Positions 7,917 to 18,077 are shown, counted from the first letter of the stretch. The stretch: 64,000 nucleotides of DNA from Clostridium manihotivorum (GCF_004015185.1 NZ_CP025746.1:1364001-1428000), one strand, 5' to 3'. Numbers and translations: made by a program. The notes: a model not told the origin generated them from the letters alone.

Positions 7917-7945
7917 AGCAGTTTCTAACCCTGCTTATAGCACCA
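7917..7945 (+). pseudogene. second tRNA 3'-end remnant
   Basis: A short piece with a T-arm (GCAGT-TTCTAAC-CCTGC, one mismatch, T-loop G changed to T) and an acceptor end TTATAGC-A-CCA. No anticodon or 5' half is present. It stands before a terminator hairpin, as does the remnant at 5062-5109. Confidence 0.45.
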
Positions 7946-7949
7946 ATAT

Positions 7950-7989
7950 AAAAGCTTTGTAAACACTAAGTTTGCAAGGCTTTTTTCTT
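7950..7989 (+). terminator. terminator hairpin, 5' exon of intron copy 2
   Basis: A 15-bp stem (7950-7964 with 7970-7984, two wobble pairs), 5-base loop and T-rich tail. The intron starts at 7990. Confidence 0.85.
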
Positions 7990-9901
7990 GTGTGCCCAGC
8001 ATGGGCAACAACTTGGCGGTGAAAGTCCGCTGTGGGCTTGGTAGTGGGAACCACTAGCTAAGGGCAAGGGTGTCCATCGTGAGGTGGAATCTGAAGGAAG
8101 CCTAAGGCAAAGTCTCGGTCTGAGGGATACGAACTACATATAAGGCTTACTAGGAACGGACGAGTTTGCAAAACAAAACGAAGTCCAACACTATCCGAAT
8201 TTCTAGGAGTAAATGTAGCAGATATATGAGATGAAGGTTGTTGTTCTTACCTGGGGAGGTCTGATAGATACATCGCTTACAAAGATGAATTTCTAGGGCG
8301 ATAACCTACATAGCGATATGTAACTGAACTATCAGAAGTCAGCAGAAGTCATAGTAACTCCGCTAATCGCGATAGCGGATGAAGGACTGAACTTTAAGGA
8401 GGTTTTCAAGTTTGAAAGTTTCGAAGAATACTCAAAGATTGCAGAAAACTAAATATTTAGGCTCTAGTGCCCAAGATAGAGTGGAACTCGAAGATAAGCA
8501 AAGAGTGCATAGAGAATTCTCGGCAACTCCAAAGGAGAAAATCAGTGGATTTGAATATGGCTCACTAGAAAGGATATTATCCAAGGATAATATGAACTTG
8601 GCTCTTAAAAGAGTAATATCTAATAAAGGTAGCCACGGCGTGGACGGAATGCCAGTTTATGAACTTAAACAATTTCTGAAAACAAACTGGATATCTATTA
8701 GAGAGAATATTCTTAATGGTGAGTATAGACCAATGCCAGTTAGAAGAGTAGAAATACCAAAACCTAATGGTGGAACTAGACTCTTAGGTATACCTACAGT
8801 TTTGGATAGACTTATCCAACAAGCTATTGCTCAAGAATTAAATAGTATTTATGATAGAAGATTTTCTGAAAGTAGCTTTGGTTTCCGCCCTCAAAGAGGA
8901 GCTAAAGATGCAATTAAGAAAGCAGAGCAGTATATCAATGAAGGCTATAGGTGGGTTGTTGATATGGACTTAGAGAAATTCTTTGATAAGGTCAACCATG
9001 ATATATTAATGTATAAATTATCAAGAAGCATTAAGGATAAGAGAGTATTATCACTAATAAGGAAATACCTTCAGTCAGGAATAATGATAAATGGTGTAGT
9101 GGTCAGAAATGAAGAAGGAACTCCTCAAGGAGGACCGTTGAGTCCACTCTTATCTAACATAATGCTAGATGAACTAGATAAAGAGTTAGAAATGAGAGGT
9201 CATAAATTCTGTCGCTATGCGGACGACTGTAATATCTATGTTAAGAGTGAGAGAGCAGGTAAAAGAGTTATGGAGAACATAACTGCATTTATTGAACGTA
9301 AACTCAAACTTAAAGTAAACAGAGAGAAAAGTGCAGTAGACAGACCTTGGAGAAGAAAATTCCTAGGATTCACACTGAACCTAATGTATGGAAAAGCATA
9401 TGCATCTATATCAAAGCAATCATTAAATCGATATAAAGATAAAATTAAAGAGATACTATCTAGGTCAAAACCGATGACTTTGGAACAAAGGGTAGGAAAA
9501 CTTAACCTAATTAATGTTGGGTGGATTAACTATTATGGAATAGCCAAATGCAAAGGAATAGTGGAGCACTTAGATATTTGGATAAGGAAAAGATTAAGAA
9601 TGTGTATATGGAAACAGTGGAAGAAAGTTAGAACTAGATATAAAAACCTTAAGAAGCTGGGACTTGAACACTACCAAGCTATAAAGTTTGCCAATACCCG
9701 CAAAGGATACTGGCGAGTAGCAAATAGTGCAATTTTAAACACAACTCTTACAAATAAATTCTTCTCGGACTTAGGCTTAAAAAGCCTAACGCGTCAATAT
9801 ATTAAAATTCATTCAACTTAAAGAACCGCCGTGTACCAGACCGGTACGCACGGTGGTGTGAGAGGACGCTGAATAAAATAATTATTCAGCTCCTACTCGA
9901 T
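7990..9901 (+). mobile_element. group IIC intron, copy 2
   Basis: Begins GTGTGCCC at 7990 and ends CTACTCGAT at 9901, 1912 bp like copy 1. It has the same 5' structured RNA, an encoded protein at 8412-9821, domain V at about 9824-9865 and a domain VI stem. Scattered base changes but no visible indels in the coding part distinguish the copies, so they are old or independently acquired rather than a fresh duplication. The 3' exon (TTTACATGG) differs from that of copy 1. Confidence 0.92.
8412..9821 (+). CDS. ltrA: group II intron reverse transcriptase/maturase (copy 2)
   Basis: A 469-residue protein with TTG start and AAGGAGG upstream, in the same place in the intron as copy 1. The reverse transcriptase motifs (VVDMDLEKFFDKVNHD, RYADDCN) and maturase domain are intact, and there is no HNH domain. 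About 20 substitutions separate it from copy 1, for example Y57S, T80P, G-to-R in FIERKLKLKV and several in the last 25 residues. None touches the YADD box. It should be active in splicing and reverse transcription. Confidence 0.95.
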   Translation: MKVSKNTQRLQKTKYLGSSAQDRVELEDKQRVHREFSATPKEKISGFEYGSLERILSKDNMNLALKRVISNKGSHGVDGMPVYELKQFLKTNWISIRENILNGEYRPMPVRRVEIPKPNGGTRLLGIPTVLDRLIQQAIAQELNSIYDRRFSESSFGFRPQRGAKDAIKKAEQYINEGYRWVVDMDLEKFFDKVNHDILMYKLSRSIKDKRVLSLIRKYLQSGIMINGVVVRNEEGTPQGGPLSPLLSNIMLDELDKELEMRGHKFCRYADDCNIYVKSERAGKRVMENITAFIERKLKLKVNREKSAVDRPWRRKFLGFTLNLMYGKAYASISKQSLNRYKDKIKEILSRSKPMTLEQRVGKLNLINVGWINYYGIAKCKGIVEHLDIWIRKRLRMCIWKQWKKVRTRYKNLKKLGLEHYQAIKFANTRKGYWRVANSAILNTTLTNKFFSDLGLKSLTRQYIKIHST

Positions 9902-10057
9902 TTTACATGGCTATATTATCTACTTAAATTTTGAATTTTTCATAAAAATTTTGCTTAAATACTAATAAATTTAGGAAAATGTTCGATAAATAAATGTAGA
10001 AAAATTATTCAATTATTAACTAATAATGTATTATAAGTCAGAGAGTGGAGGGTAAGT

Positions 10058-10843
10058 ATGGATATAGGAATAATTGTAAGTATAATTATAGGCTTTGGGT
10101 CACTGGTTTTCGCGTTTATAGAAGAGGGTGGAAGTCCTACAATGCTTATGGCTTTTTCAGCGGCTGTAATAGTTTTTGGAGGAACTATTGGAGCTGTGGG
10201 AATATCCTTTCCAATGAGTAAATTAAAGAATATAGGTAAAATAGTTGGGGTAGCTTTCAAAACTAGAAATACAAATATAAAAGAGCAAATAGAATTCTTT
10301 AAAGAATTGTCAGTAAAAACTAGAAAGAATGGGTTACTTAGTTTGGAATCGGATTTGACAAATGATAGTATGGATCCGTTTATAAAAAAAGGCCTTCAAA
10401 TGGTTGTTGATGGTGTTGAACCAAGTGCTATAAGAGGAATACTGGAGACTAAACTAGAACAATTATCCGAACGTCATCATGATGGTGCAGCTATATTTGA
10501 AGCAGCAGGAGGATTTTCTCCAACCATGGGTATCATAGGTACAGTTATGGGGCTAGTTCAAGTTCTTGGTAATTTAAGTGACCCTAGTACACTTGGGCCT
10601 AAAATTGCAGTTGCGTTTATAGCGACTCTTTATGGTGTTGGTACAGCCAATTTGTTATGGTTGCCTCTAGCTAATAAGTTAAAGGCTCTTGACAAGGAAG
10701 AGCTTCTAGAGAAAGAATTATCAATAGAAGCGATTATGTTAATTCAAGAAGGTGCTAATCCTAATACCCTAGTATCTAAATTGGAAGGATTCTTAACTGA
10801 AAATGAAGTTGCAGAATTAAATGCTAATAATGCAAATGCTTAG
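10058..10843 (+). CDS. motA: flagellar motor stator protein MotA
   Basis: 261 residues, ATG preceded by GGAGGG. MotA is the proton- or sodium-conducting stator subunit that, with MotB, turns the flagellar rotor. Seen here: two N-terminal membrane helices (IGIIVSIIIGFGSLVFAF and MAFSAAVIVFGGTIGAVGI), a cytoplasmic loop with the charged segment around residues 75-145, then two further helices with the conserved GGFSPTMGIIGTVMGLVQVL and GPKIAVAFIATLYGVGTANLLWLP. The length matches the family. motB should follow directly, but an IS607-type element lies between. The stop is TAG, followed by AGAGG, which would have been the ribosome site of motB before the insertion. Confidence 0.95.
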   Translation: MDIGIIVSIIIGFGSLVFAFIEEGGSPTMLMAFSAAVIVFGGTIGAVGISFPMSKLKNIGKIVGVAFKTRNTNIKEQIEFFKELSVKTRKNGLLSLESDLTNDSMDPFIKKGLQMVVDGVEPSAIRGILETKLEQLSERHHDGAAIFEAAGGFSPTMGIIGTVMGLVQVLGNLSDPSTLGPKIAVAFIATLYGVGTANLLWLPLANKLKALDKEELLEKELSIEAIMLIQEGANPNTLVSKLEGFLTENEVAELNANNANA

Positions 10844-10944
10844 AGAGGCATACAACACTTGTAAAACACCTACTAAAACCTGCTAGAATATATTGGAATA
10901 TTATTAGTTTTATGTTGTCATAATATGTGTAAAGAGGTGATAGC

Positions 10945-11407
10945 ATGAAGTATTATACAATTGGTCAATTCTCAAAATTAGTGGGAAAAAGTATTCAAAC
11001 TTTAAGATTGTGGGATAATGAAGGAAAGTTAAAACCACATCATATAACAGAAGGTGGACACCGTTATTATTCTGAACAACAAATTAATCAAGTTTTGCAA
11101 GTGCCACTTGTTAAGAGAACTAAAAAAGTAATTGGATATTGTAGAGTATCAAGTAATAAACAAAAAGATGATTTAGCAAGACAAGTTGCTGAGATTTGGG
11201 TTTGAAATAATAGAAAATCTATGTAATAAGTATGGGACTGATATCGAAATCATAGATAACACTGAAAAAACAGAAGAACAGGAATTAGTTGAGGATTTAA
11301 TTCAAATTGTTACAGTTTTTAGTTGTAGGTTGCAAGGCAAAAGAGCCAATAAAGCAAAGAAAATGATTAAGGAGCTGTTAGAGAATGATACTGGCGAAGA
11401 AAGTTAG
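10945..11407 (+). pseudogene. tnpA: IS607 serine transposase TnpA, internally deleted and frameshifted
   Basis: The first part (10945-11205) encodes an N-terminal MerR-like helix-turn-helix (YTIGQFSKLVGKSIQTLRLW) and the start of the serine recombinase domain with the nucleophile region YCRVSSNKQKDD, then RQV and a premature stop. The rest of the enzyme is in another frame from about 11190 (LLRFGFEIIENLCNKYGT… to EESstop at 11407). Comparison with the usual IS607 layout shows that about 50 codons between RQV and LRFGFE, the middle of the catalytic domain, are missing. Both halves are otherwise well preserved, so a single deletion inactivated the gene. Confidence 0.85.
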
Positions 11408-12530
11408 AATTATTCCGAATATAGAGCAAGAACAAAAATTATGGCAGTCTGTTGGTACTGCAAGATATATTTATAATTGGACACTTGCAAGACAAGAAGA
11501 AAATCACAAAAATGGTGGCAAGTTTATAAAAGATGGAGATTTAAGAAAAGAATTAACTATTTTAAAGAAATCAGAACTTAACTGGCTTAATGAAGTATCT
11601 AATAATGTAGCAAAACAGGCTGTAAAAGATGGTTGTAATGCTTATAAAAATTTCTTTAAAGGGTTAGCGGATAAACCAAGATTTAAGAGCAGAAAAGAAA
11701 GCAAACCTTCATTCTATAATGATACAGATAAACTAAAAGTTAAAGAAAACTTAGTATTAATTGAAAAAGTAGGTTGGATTAAAACCGTAGAGCAAATACC
11801 TACAGATATTAAATATATTAATCCAAGAATAAGTTTTGACGGTAAGTTCTGGTATATATCTATAGGCATAGAAAAGAAAGAAACTATATTAGAAAATACA
11901 GATATATCAATAGGTGTGGATTTGGGATTAAAAGATTTAGCAATAGTTTCAAATATAGATAAGCCATTTAAAAATATTAACAAAGCTAAAGAAGTGAAAA
12001 GACTAAAAAAGAAGTTAAAAAGAAAGCAGAAACAAGTTTCAAGAAAATATGAAGATGGAAAAATTCTAATAGGAAAGGAAGGTGAAAACCGTTATAAATT
12101 TACTAAAACTAATAATATTAAAAAACTCGAAAGAGAATTAAAACTTATTCAAAGAAGGCTTTCAAATATACGTTTAAATCACATTCATCAAACAACAACT
12201 GCAATAGTGAAAACCAAGCCAAGCAGAATAGTTGTTGAAGATTTAAATGTAAAGGGGATGCTTAAAAATAGACACTTATCAAAGGCTATACAAGAACAAT
12301 GTTTCCATAAGTTTATTAGTATCTTAGAATATAAAAGTAAATTTAATGGCATTGAATTTGTAAAAGCAGATAGGTTTTATCCTTCAAGCAAAACTTGTTC
12401 TTGTTGTAGCGCAATAAAGAAAGATTTAAAACTTAAAGACAGAGTTTTTGTTTGTCCATCATGTAATGCTCGGATGGATAGGGACAAAAACGCGTCAATA
12501 AATCTTTCAAGGTATAAAAAATCAGCATAA
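11385..12530 (+). CDS. tnpB: TnpB (IS607/IS605 OrfB) RNA-guided nuclease
   Basis: 381 residues, overlapping the tnpA remnant by 23 bases with GGAG upstream. The N-terminal OrfB helix-turn-helix segment (RIIPNIEQEQKLW…ARYIYNWTL) precedes a RuvC-like nuclease: first acidic residue in IGVDLGLKDLAI (D179), second in VVEDLNVKGM (E285), third in MDRDKNASINL (D365/D367). A zinc ribbon (CSCC…CPSC) sits between the last two. All catalytic positions are present. TnpB proteins cut DNA guided by an RNA transcribed from the 3' end of the element, favouring retention of the element. It is intact although the transposase is dead. Confidence 0.93.
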   Translation: MILAKKVRIIPNIEQEQKLWQSVGTARYIYNWTLARQEENHKNGGKFIKDGDLRKELTILKKSELNWLNEVSNNVAKQAVKDGCNAYKNFFKGLADKPRFKSRKESKPSFYNDTDKLKVKENLVLIEKVGWIKTVEQIPTDIKYINPRISFDGKFWYISIGIEKKETILENTDISIGVDLGLKDLAIVSNIDKPFKNINKAKEVKRLKKKLKRKQKQVSRKYEDGKILIGKEGENRYKFTKTNNIKKLERELKLIQRRLSNIRLNHIHQTTTAIVKTKPSRIVVEDLNVKGMLKNRHLSKAIQEQCFHKFISILEYKSKFNGIEFVKADRFYPSSKTCSCCSAIKKDLKLKDRVFVCPSCNARMDRDKNASINLSRYKKSA

Positions 12531-12688
12531 TATCACTAACAAGATAGTGCTGATATGTACTGTGCGTTACGCAGGATTTTAAGCCTTTGGAGCAACATAT
12601 CAAACTGGAGTAGTCTTATGACAAAACAGGTTGCGTTGAATAAGGAATAAATCTCTAAATATTAGATTTTAGTAGATTTTATGTAACG
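12531..12688 (+). ncRNA. candidate omega (guide) RNA region and element right end
   Basis: TnpB guide RNAs are known to overlap the 3' end of tnpB and extend through the right end, with the guide taken from flanking DNA. Here the 158 bases after the stop are relatively GC-rich, contain GATATGTACTGTGCGTTACG and small hairpins, and run to the proposed right end at 12688. By that model the guide would read the start of motB. This is inference from family knowledge. Confidence 0.35.
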
Positions 12689-12698
12689 GTACAGCTAT

Positions 12699-13469
12699 AT
12701 GAAAAAGAAAAGACCGGAGAAAGAAAATAATGAGAGATGGCTATTAACATATTCTGATTTAATAACTCTATTGATGATATTTTTCGTGGTTATGTATGCT
12801 TCAAGTACAGTGGATGCAAAAAAATATTCCCAGATAGCTAATTCTTTGAGTGTAGCTATGGGTGGAGGGAAAAATATTATAGGTACCTCTGATAGTGCTA
12901 GTGTAGAGAGTAGTAAAACAGTAATAGATGCTCAGCAAGTTCAGCAGGCTGAAGAAAAAGCTGCTGAAGAGAAGAAAGAAAAAGAAGAACAGCAGAAATT
13001 AGAAGATGTAAAAAAAGAAGTTGATAAGATGATTGAAGGTTCTGACTTAAAAGGAAGCATTTCCACAAGCCTTCAAGAAAGAGGATTGGTTATAAGTTTT
13101 AATGATACAGTATTTTTTGACAGCGGTAAGGCTGATGTGAAAGGTGATAACCAGAAGAAGCTTATTTCATTAGCTGGAATACTTAATAAAATTGATAATT
13201 ACATAAGAGTGGAAGGTCATACTGATAATGTACCTATAAATACATCTTATTTTCATTCTAATTGGCAGTTATCTTCTGTTAGAGCAGCTAACGTAGTTGA
13301 GTTTTTAGTTAATAATGGTGGAATAGCAGCTAAAAGATTATCTTCTGTAGGCTATGGAGAGTACAGGCCAGTAGCAGCTAATGATTCTGAGCAAGGAAGA
13401 AGCAAGAATAGAAGAGTTGATATATTATTACTGAACAACACATTAAATGCTTCGGAAAATAAAAATTAA
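12699..13469 (+). CDS. motB: flagellar motor stator protein MotB
   Basis: 256 residues. One N-terminal membrane helix (LLTYSDLITLLMIFFVVMYA) carries the essential proton-binding aspartate D20. A Glu/Lys-rich linker (about residues 85-115) and an OmpA-like peptidoglycan-binding domain follow (VEGHTDNVPI, NWQLSSVRAANVVEFL, GYGEYRPVAAND, KNRRVDI). MotB anchors the stator to the wall. There is no recognisable Shine-Dalgarno before the ATG: the upstream bases GGTACAGCTAT are preceded by the IS right end. The probable original site (AGAGG after the motA stop) is now 1.84 kb away. A strong terminator follows. Confidence 0.95.
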   Translation: MKKKRPEKENNERWLLTYSDLITLLMIFFVVMYASSTVDAKKYSQIANSLSVAMGGGKNIIGTSDSASVESSKTVIDAQQVQQAEEKAAEEKKEKEEQQKLEDVKKEVDKMIEGSDLKGSISTSLQERGLVISFNDTVFFDSGKADVKGDNQKKLISLAGILNKIDNYIRVEGHTDNVPINTSYFHSNWQLSSVRAANVVEFLVNNGGIAAKRLSSVGYGEYRPVAANDSEQGRSKNRRVDILLLNNTLNASENKN

Positions 13470-13480
13470 ATAAATCATGG

Positions 13481-13557
13481 TAACATCAATCTTAAGATTT
13501 ATGAGTAATATTATAATAGCTTTCACTCATAGTCTTGAGATTGATGTTATTTTTTTA
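13481..13557 (+). terminator. motB terminator
   Basis: A long imperfect hairpin (TAACATCAATCT…AGATTGATGTTA) with an interrupted upper stem, followed by TTTTTTT. Confidence 0.8.
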
Positions 13558-13588
13558 TTGTAAAGGTTGATTCAACAACTTTTGTTTT

Positions 13589-13707
13589 GGCTCTGTTAAA
13601 GTACTGTGTTGAAATTAAGTGGTCAGTCATCCGATGCTTAGATGAGCTCGCTCATATAGCATCTCCTTCATGACCACTTAATTTCAACAATATTATTAAA
13701 CATAGCC
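13589..13707. repeat. MITE-like palindromic repeat, family 1 copy 1
   Basis: 119 bp with about 28-bp imperfect terminal inverted repeats: the left end GGCTCTGTTAAAGTACTG matches the reverse complement of the right end GGCTATGTTTAATAATAT, and both continue GTTGAAATTAAGTGGTCA-like. The core (GTCATCCGATGCTTAGATGA…CATATAGCATCTCCTTC) recurs at 23000-23119 and 54221-54336. No coding content. Confidence 0.8.
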
Positions 13708-13990
13708 TTTATTTTTTAGAAATACCACATGAAAGTTAAACTCATTACAAGAGTATAATAAGAAATCTTGCATTTCTCTTAGGAAACTAAATCGCCTGTC
13801 AGGTTTATCGGGTATGCATTGACTTTGTTAATGATTTGAAATACTATAATACAAGTAAAGTAAACGTTAAAATTTTTTTAATAGTTTAGCTGAACTAAAT
13901 TTTATCACACATTTTGAAGGTTGCTTAATAATCTATATGGTGATATTTTATAATTTATATAAAAAGTACGGGGAGGATTAATACAGAAGC
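13708..13990 (+). other. intergenic region upstream of the ABC exporter
   Basis: AT-rich, no credible ORF. TTGACT near 13818 with TATAAT-like ACTATAATAC near 13848 might be a promoter, but the spacing is too long to be convincing. GGGGAGGA (13970-13977) is the ribosome site of the next gene. Confidence 0.4.
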
Positions 13991-15730
13991 ATGAGTATAT
14001 TTAAGAAATTTATCAGTTACTACAATCCATATAAGAAGCTATTTTTTGCTGATATGGTATGCGCACTAATATTATCTGGGATAGATTTAGTCTTTCCTAT
14101 GATCGTAAGATATTTGACAAATAACGTATATATACTGCAGGATAAAAGTAAGATACTTACATATGTGATTTATGCAGGAATAGCACTATTAATAATGTAT
14201 ATTATAAGGTATTTTTGTCAGTATTTTATAACCTCTTGGGGACACATAATGGGAGCTAAGATGGAATCAAATATGAGAAAAGATTTGTTTGATCACCTTC
14301 AAAAATTATCATTTTCCTATTATGATAACAACAATACTGGAACTCTTCAGTCAAGAATAGTCAATGACTTGTTCGATATTTCTGAGTTAGCTCACCATGG
14401 GCCAGAAGATGTATTTATATCAATACTTAAACTTTTTGGTTCTTTCGTAATACTTATGAATATTAACACCAGAATAACTTTAATACTCTTCTTTTTAACC
14501 TTAGTTATGTTGTATTTCTCTATATTTTATAATAAACACATGAATAAAGTTTTTATGAAAAATAGAGAAAAAATAGCTAATGTAAATGCTATAGTTCAGG
14601 ACAGCCTGTCAGGAATTAGAGTTGTAAAATCCTTTGCTAATGAGGGAATTGAAAGCTCTAAGTTTGAAAAAGGTAATACAGAATTTTTAAAGAGTAAAGA
14701 AGATAATTACTTTATTATGGGTAAGTTCTTCAGTGGAAATGGATTCTTCCAAGGACTTCTTTATGTATCTGTTATATTGGCAGGTGGGATGTTTATTAGT
14801 AATGGAACACTTAAGGTATCAGACCTTATGGTTTATATATTGTATATAAATATCTTCTTAAGTCCTATAGATAAACTTGTAAACTTCACTGAACAGTTCC
14901 AAAAGGGCCTTACTGGTTTTGATAGATTCCTACAGGTAATGAATACTGAACCAGATATAGTTGATAAAAAAGGGGCTGTAGAACTTACAAATCCTAAAGG
15001 AAATATTGAGTTTAAAAATGTCTCTTTTAGCTATAACAAAAAACACAATATACTGGAGAATATAAACATAAGTATAAGTGCAGGAAAAAATGTAGCTTTA
15101 GTTGGACCTTCTGGTGGAGGTAAAACCACCTTCTGTAGTTTAATACCTAGATTCTACGAGATAAGTAATGGATCTATTTCTATTGATGGCATTGATATAA
15201 GAGATCTGAAACTAAGATCACTTAGAAATTCTATAGGTATAGTACAGCAGGATGTATATATGTTCACTGGAACAATTAAAGAAAACATTGCCTATGGAAA
15301 ACCTAATGCGTCTGATGAAGAAATTATAGAAGCAGCGAAAAAAGCCAATATTCATGACTTTATAATGACTTTAAATGAAGGCTATAACACTAGTGTTGGT
15401 GAAAGAGGTGTCAAGCTTTCAGGTGGCCAAAAACAAAGAATATCAATTGCTAGAGTGTTCTTGAAGAATCCTCCAATTTTAATATTGGATGAAGCTACTT
15501 CGGCTCTAGATAATGAAAGTGAAAAGTTCATACAAAAGTCTTTAGAAGATCTTTCTAAGAATAGAACTACTTTAGTAATAGCTCATAGACTAAGTACTAT
15601 AAGAAATGCAGATGAGATTATAGTTCTTACTGATGAGGGCGTAAAAGAAAGAGGAAATCATGATGACCTCATAGATCTACAAGGAACTTATGCATACTTG
15701 TATAATATGCAGTTTGAAAATATATCATAG
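13991..15730 (+). CDS. ABC exporter, fused permease and ATPase
   Basis: 579 residues, the usual half-transporter length. It has six transmembrane helices in residues 1-310 (type 1 exporter fold) and then the nucleotide-binding domain: Walker A GPSGGGKTT, Q-loop VQQDVYMFTG, signature LSGGQKQR, Walker B ILILDEATSAL and switch histidine IAHRLST. It would work as a homodimer in the membrane, exporting lipid, peptide or drug; the substrate cannot be read from sequence. A single-gene unit with its own terminator. The ribosome site is 13 bases from the ATG, somewhat far. Confidence 0.92.
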   Translation: MSIFKKFISYYNPYKKLFFADMVCALILSGIDLVFPMIVRYLTNNVYILQDKSKILTYVIYAGIALLIMYIIRYFCQYFITSWGHIMGAKMESNMRKDLFDHLQKLSFSYYDNNNTGTLQSRIVNDLFDISELAHHGPEDVFISILKLFGSFVILMNINTRITLILFFLTLVMLYFSIFYNKHMNKVFMKNREKIANVNAIVQDSLSGIRVVKSFANEGIESSKFEKGNTEFLKSKEDNYFIMGKFFSGNGFFQGLLYVSVILAGGMFISNGTLKVSDLMVYILYINIFLSPIDKLVNFTEQFQKGLTGFDRFLQVMNTEPDIVDKKGAVELTNPKGNIEFKNVSFSYNKKHNILENINISISAGKNVALVGPSGGGKTTFCSLIPRFYEISNGSISIDGIDIRDLKLRSLRNSIGIVQQDVYMFTGTIKENIAYGKPNASDEEIIEAAKKANIHDFIMTLNEGYNTSVGERGVKLSGGQKQRISIARVFLKNPPILILDEATSALDNESEKFIQKSLEDLSKNRTTLVIAHRLSTIRNADEIIVLTDEGVKERGNHDDLIDLQGTYAYLYNMQFENIS

Positions 15731-15748
15731 AATTAGTTATATTAGTAT

Positions 15749-15787
15749 AAAAATGCACTGAAGAAAATACTCTTCAGTGCATTTTGG
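15749..15787 (+). terminator. ABC exporter terminator
   Basis: Stem AAAATGCACTGAAGA / TCTTCAGTGCATTTT with a short loop; the right arm ends in TTTT. Confidence 0.8.
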
Positions 15788-16081
15788 CTTTATGGGATAT
15801 TGAGTAAGTGATTAGTGATCTGATAATATATTAGTTTATCTATTTATATTATATAAAATTTAGATATTCATCTGAAGAGTCTTATTATTAGAAGTTGTGG
15901 TAGTATATTGTTAGGTATACACTGCAAATTAACTAAAATAAGTATTGCTTTGAATTTTAATAATATATAGAATAATAAAGATATATTTAGGATATAGCAG
16001 TATTTGAGACTTAAGTTTCTCCAATGACAAATAGGGGCTGTTGAAAAATGTTTTTGGCCATGTTATATTAAATATCGTTGT
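15788..16081 (+). other. AT-rich intergenic region before the rRNA promoters
   Basis: About 290 bases without a credible ORF. It includes GGGGCTGTTGAAAAATG (16035-16051), reminiscent of an insertion-sequence end, but there is no transposase or partner end. No 5S rRNA gene is present here. Confidence 0.5.
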
Positions 16082-16153
16082 CTGACAAATTAAATTTAGA
16101 AAAATACTTAGATAAAAAAGAGTGTTGACAAATTAAATTTATGATGATAATAT
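16082..16153 (+). promoter_or_regulatory. rrn: tandem rRNA operon promoters
   Basis: The downstream promoter has TTGACA (16125-16130), a 17-base spacer and TAATAT (16148-16153). A weaker upstream copy shares TGACAAATTAAATTTA (from 16083), implying duplication of the promoter. Transcription would start about 120 bases before 16S. Confidence 0.7.
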
Positions 16154-16173
16154 AAATGAGCAGCAAGAAATGG

Positions 16174-16202
16174 TCTTTGAAAATTAAACAGAGTAAAATA
16201 AA
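16174..16202 (+). promoter_or_regulatory. boxA-like antitermination/processing element of 16S
   Basis: TCTTTGAAAATTAAACAGAG (16174-16193) begins with a clostridial boxA-like TCTTTGA. The segment AAATTAAACAGAGTAAA is complementary to TTTACTCTGTTTAATTTT at 17854-17872 behind 16S. The two can form the long stem cut by RNase III. Confidence 0.65.
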
Positions 16203-16280
16203 CAAAGTCTAAAACTAGACTTAAACCAGCAATTCTTTTGAAAAAAGACTTACTAAGTAAGTAAGCTATGATTAAACTTT

Positions 16281-17793
<1,513 letters not shown>

Positions 17794-17919
17794 ATGGAGA
17801 AATTATTAAGTACTGATGCATTTCAGACTTAATATACACGAATTCTGGTTGTTATTTACTCTGTTTAATTTTGAGATACCATTATTTTGGCGTCTTAATT
17901 TTTTTATATATACATATAT

Positions 17920-17995
17920 GGGGGTATAGCTCAGTTGGGAGAGCACCTGCCTTGCACGCAGGGGGTCAAGAGTTCGAATCTCTTTATCTCCACCA
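17920..17995 (+). tRNA. tRNA-Ala(TGC)
   Basis: 76 bases ending in encoded CCA. The acceptor GGGGGTA pairs with TATCTCC, anticodon loop CTTGCAC gives TGC, and the T arm GAGTTCGAATCTC is canonical. Standard position in the 16S-23S spacer. Confidence 0.97.
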
Positions 17996-18000
17996 TATGT

Positions 18001-18077
<77 letters not shown>

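Larger units (their letters stand above)
10848..12688 (+). mobile_element. IS607-family element with deleted tnpA and intact tnpB
   Basis: About 1.84 kb of inserted DNA between motA and motB. It contains a MerR-type/serine recombinase gene and an OrfB/TnpB gene, the IS607 arrangement. The ends carry related inverted sequence: CACCTACTAAAACC at left and, on the opposite strand at right, AATCTACTAAAATC. A GG occurs at both junctions (10847-10848 and 12688-12689), fitting the known preference of IS607 for GG targets without duplication. Exact ends are inferred from these signals. Confidence 0.8.

Noticed and set aside
9955..9990. Possible SigD promoter before motA (TAAA … TTCGATAA)
   Set aside because: The -10-like GTTCGATAA is plausible but the distance to any TAAA is 11-12 or 21 bases, not the expected 15.
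16035..16051. GGGGCTGTTGAAAAATG as an insertion sequence end
   Set aside because: No matching second end or transposase nearby; a related GATTTTTCAAC at 54481 is too short to link.
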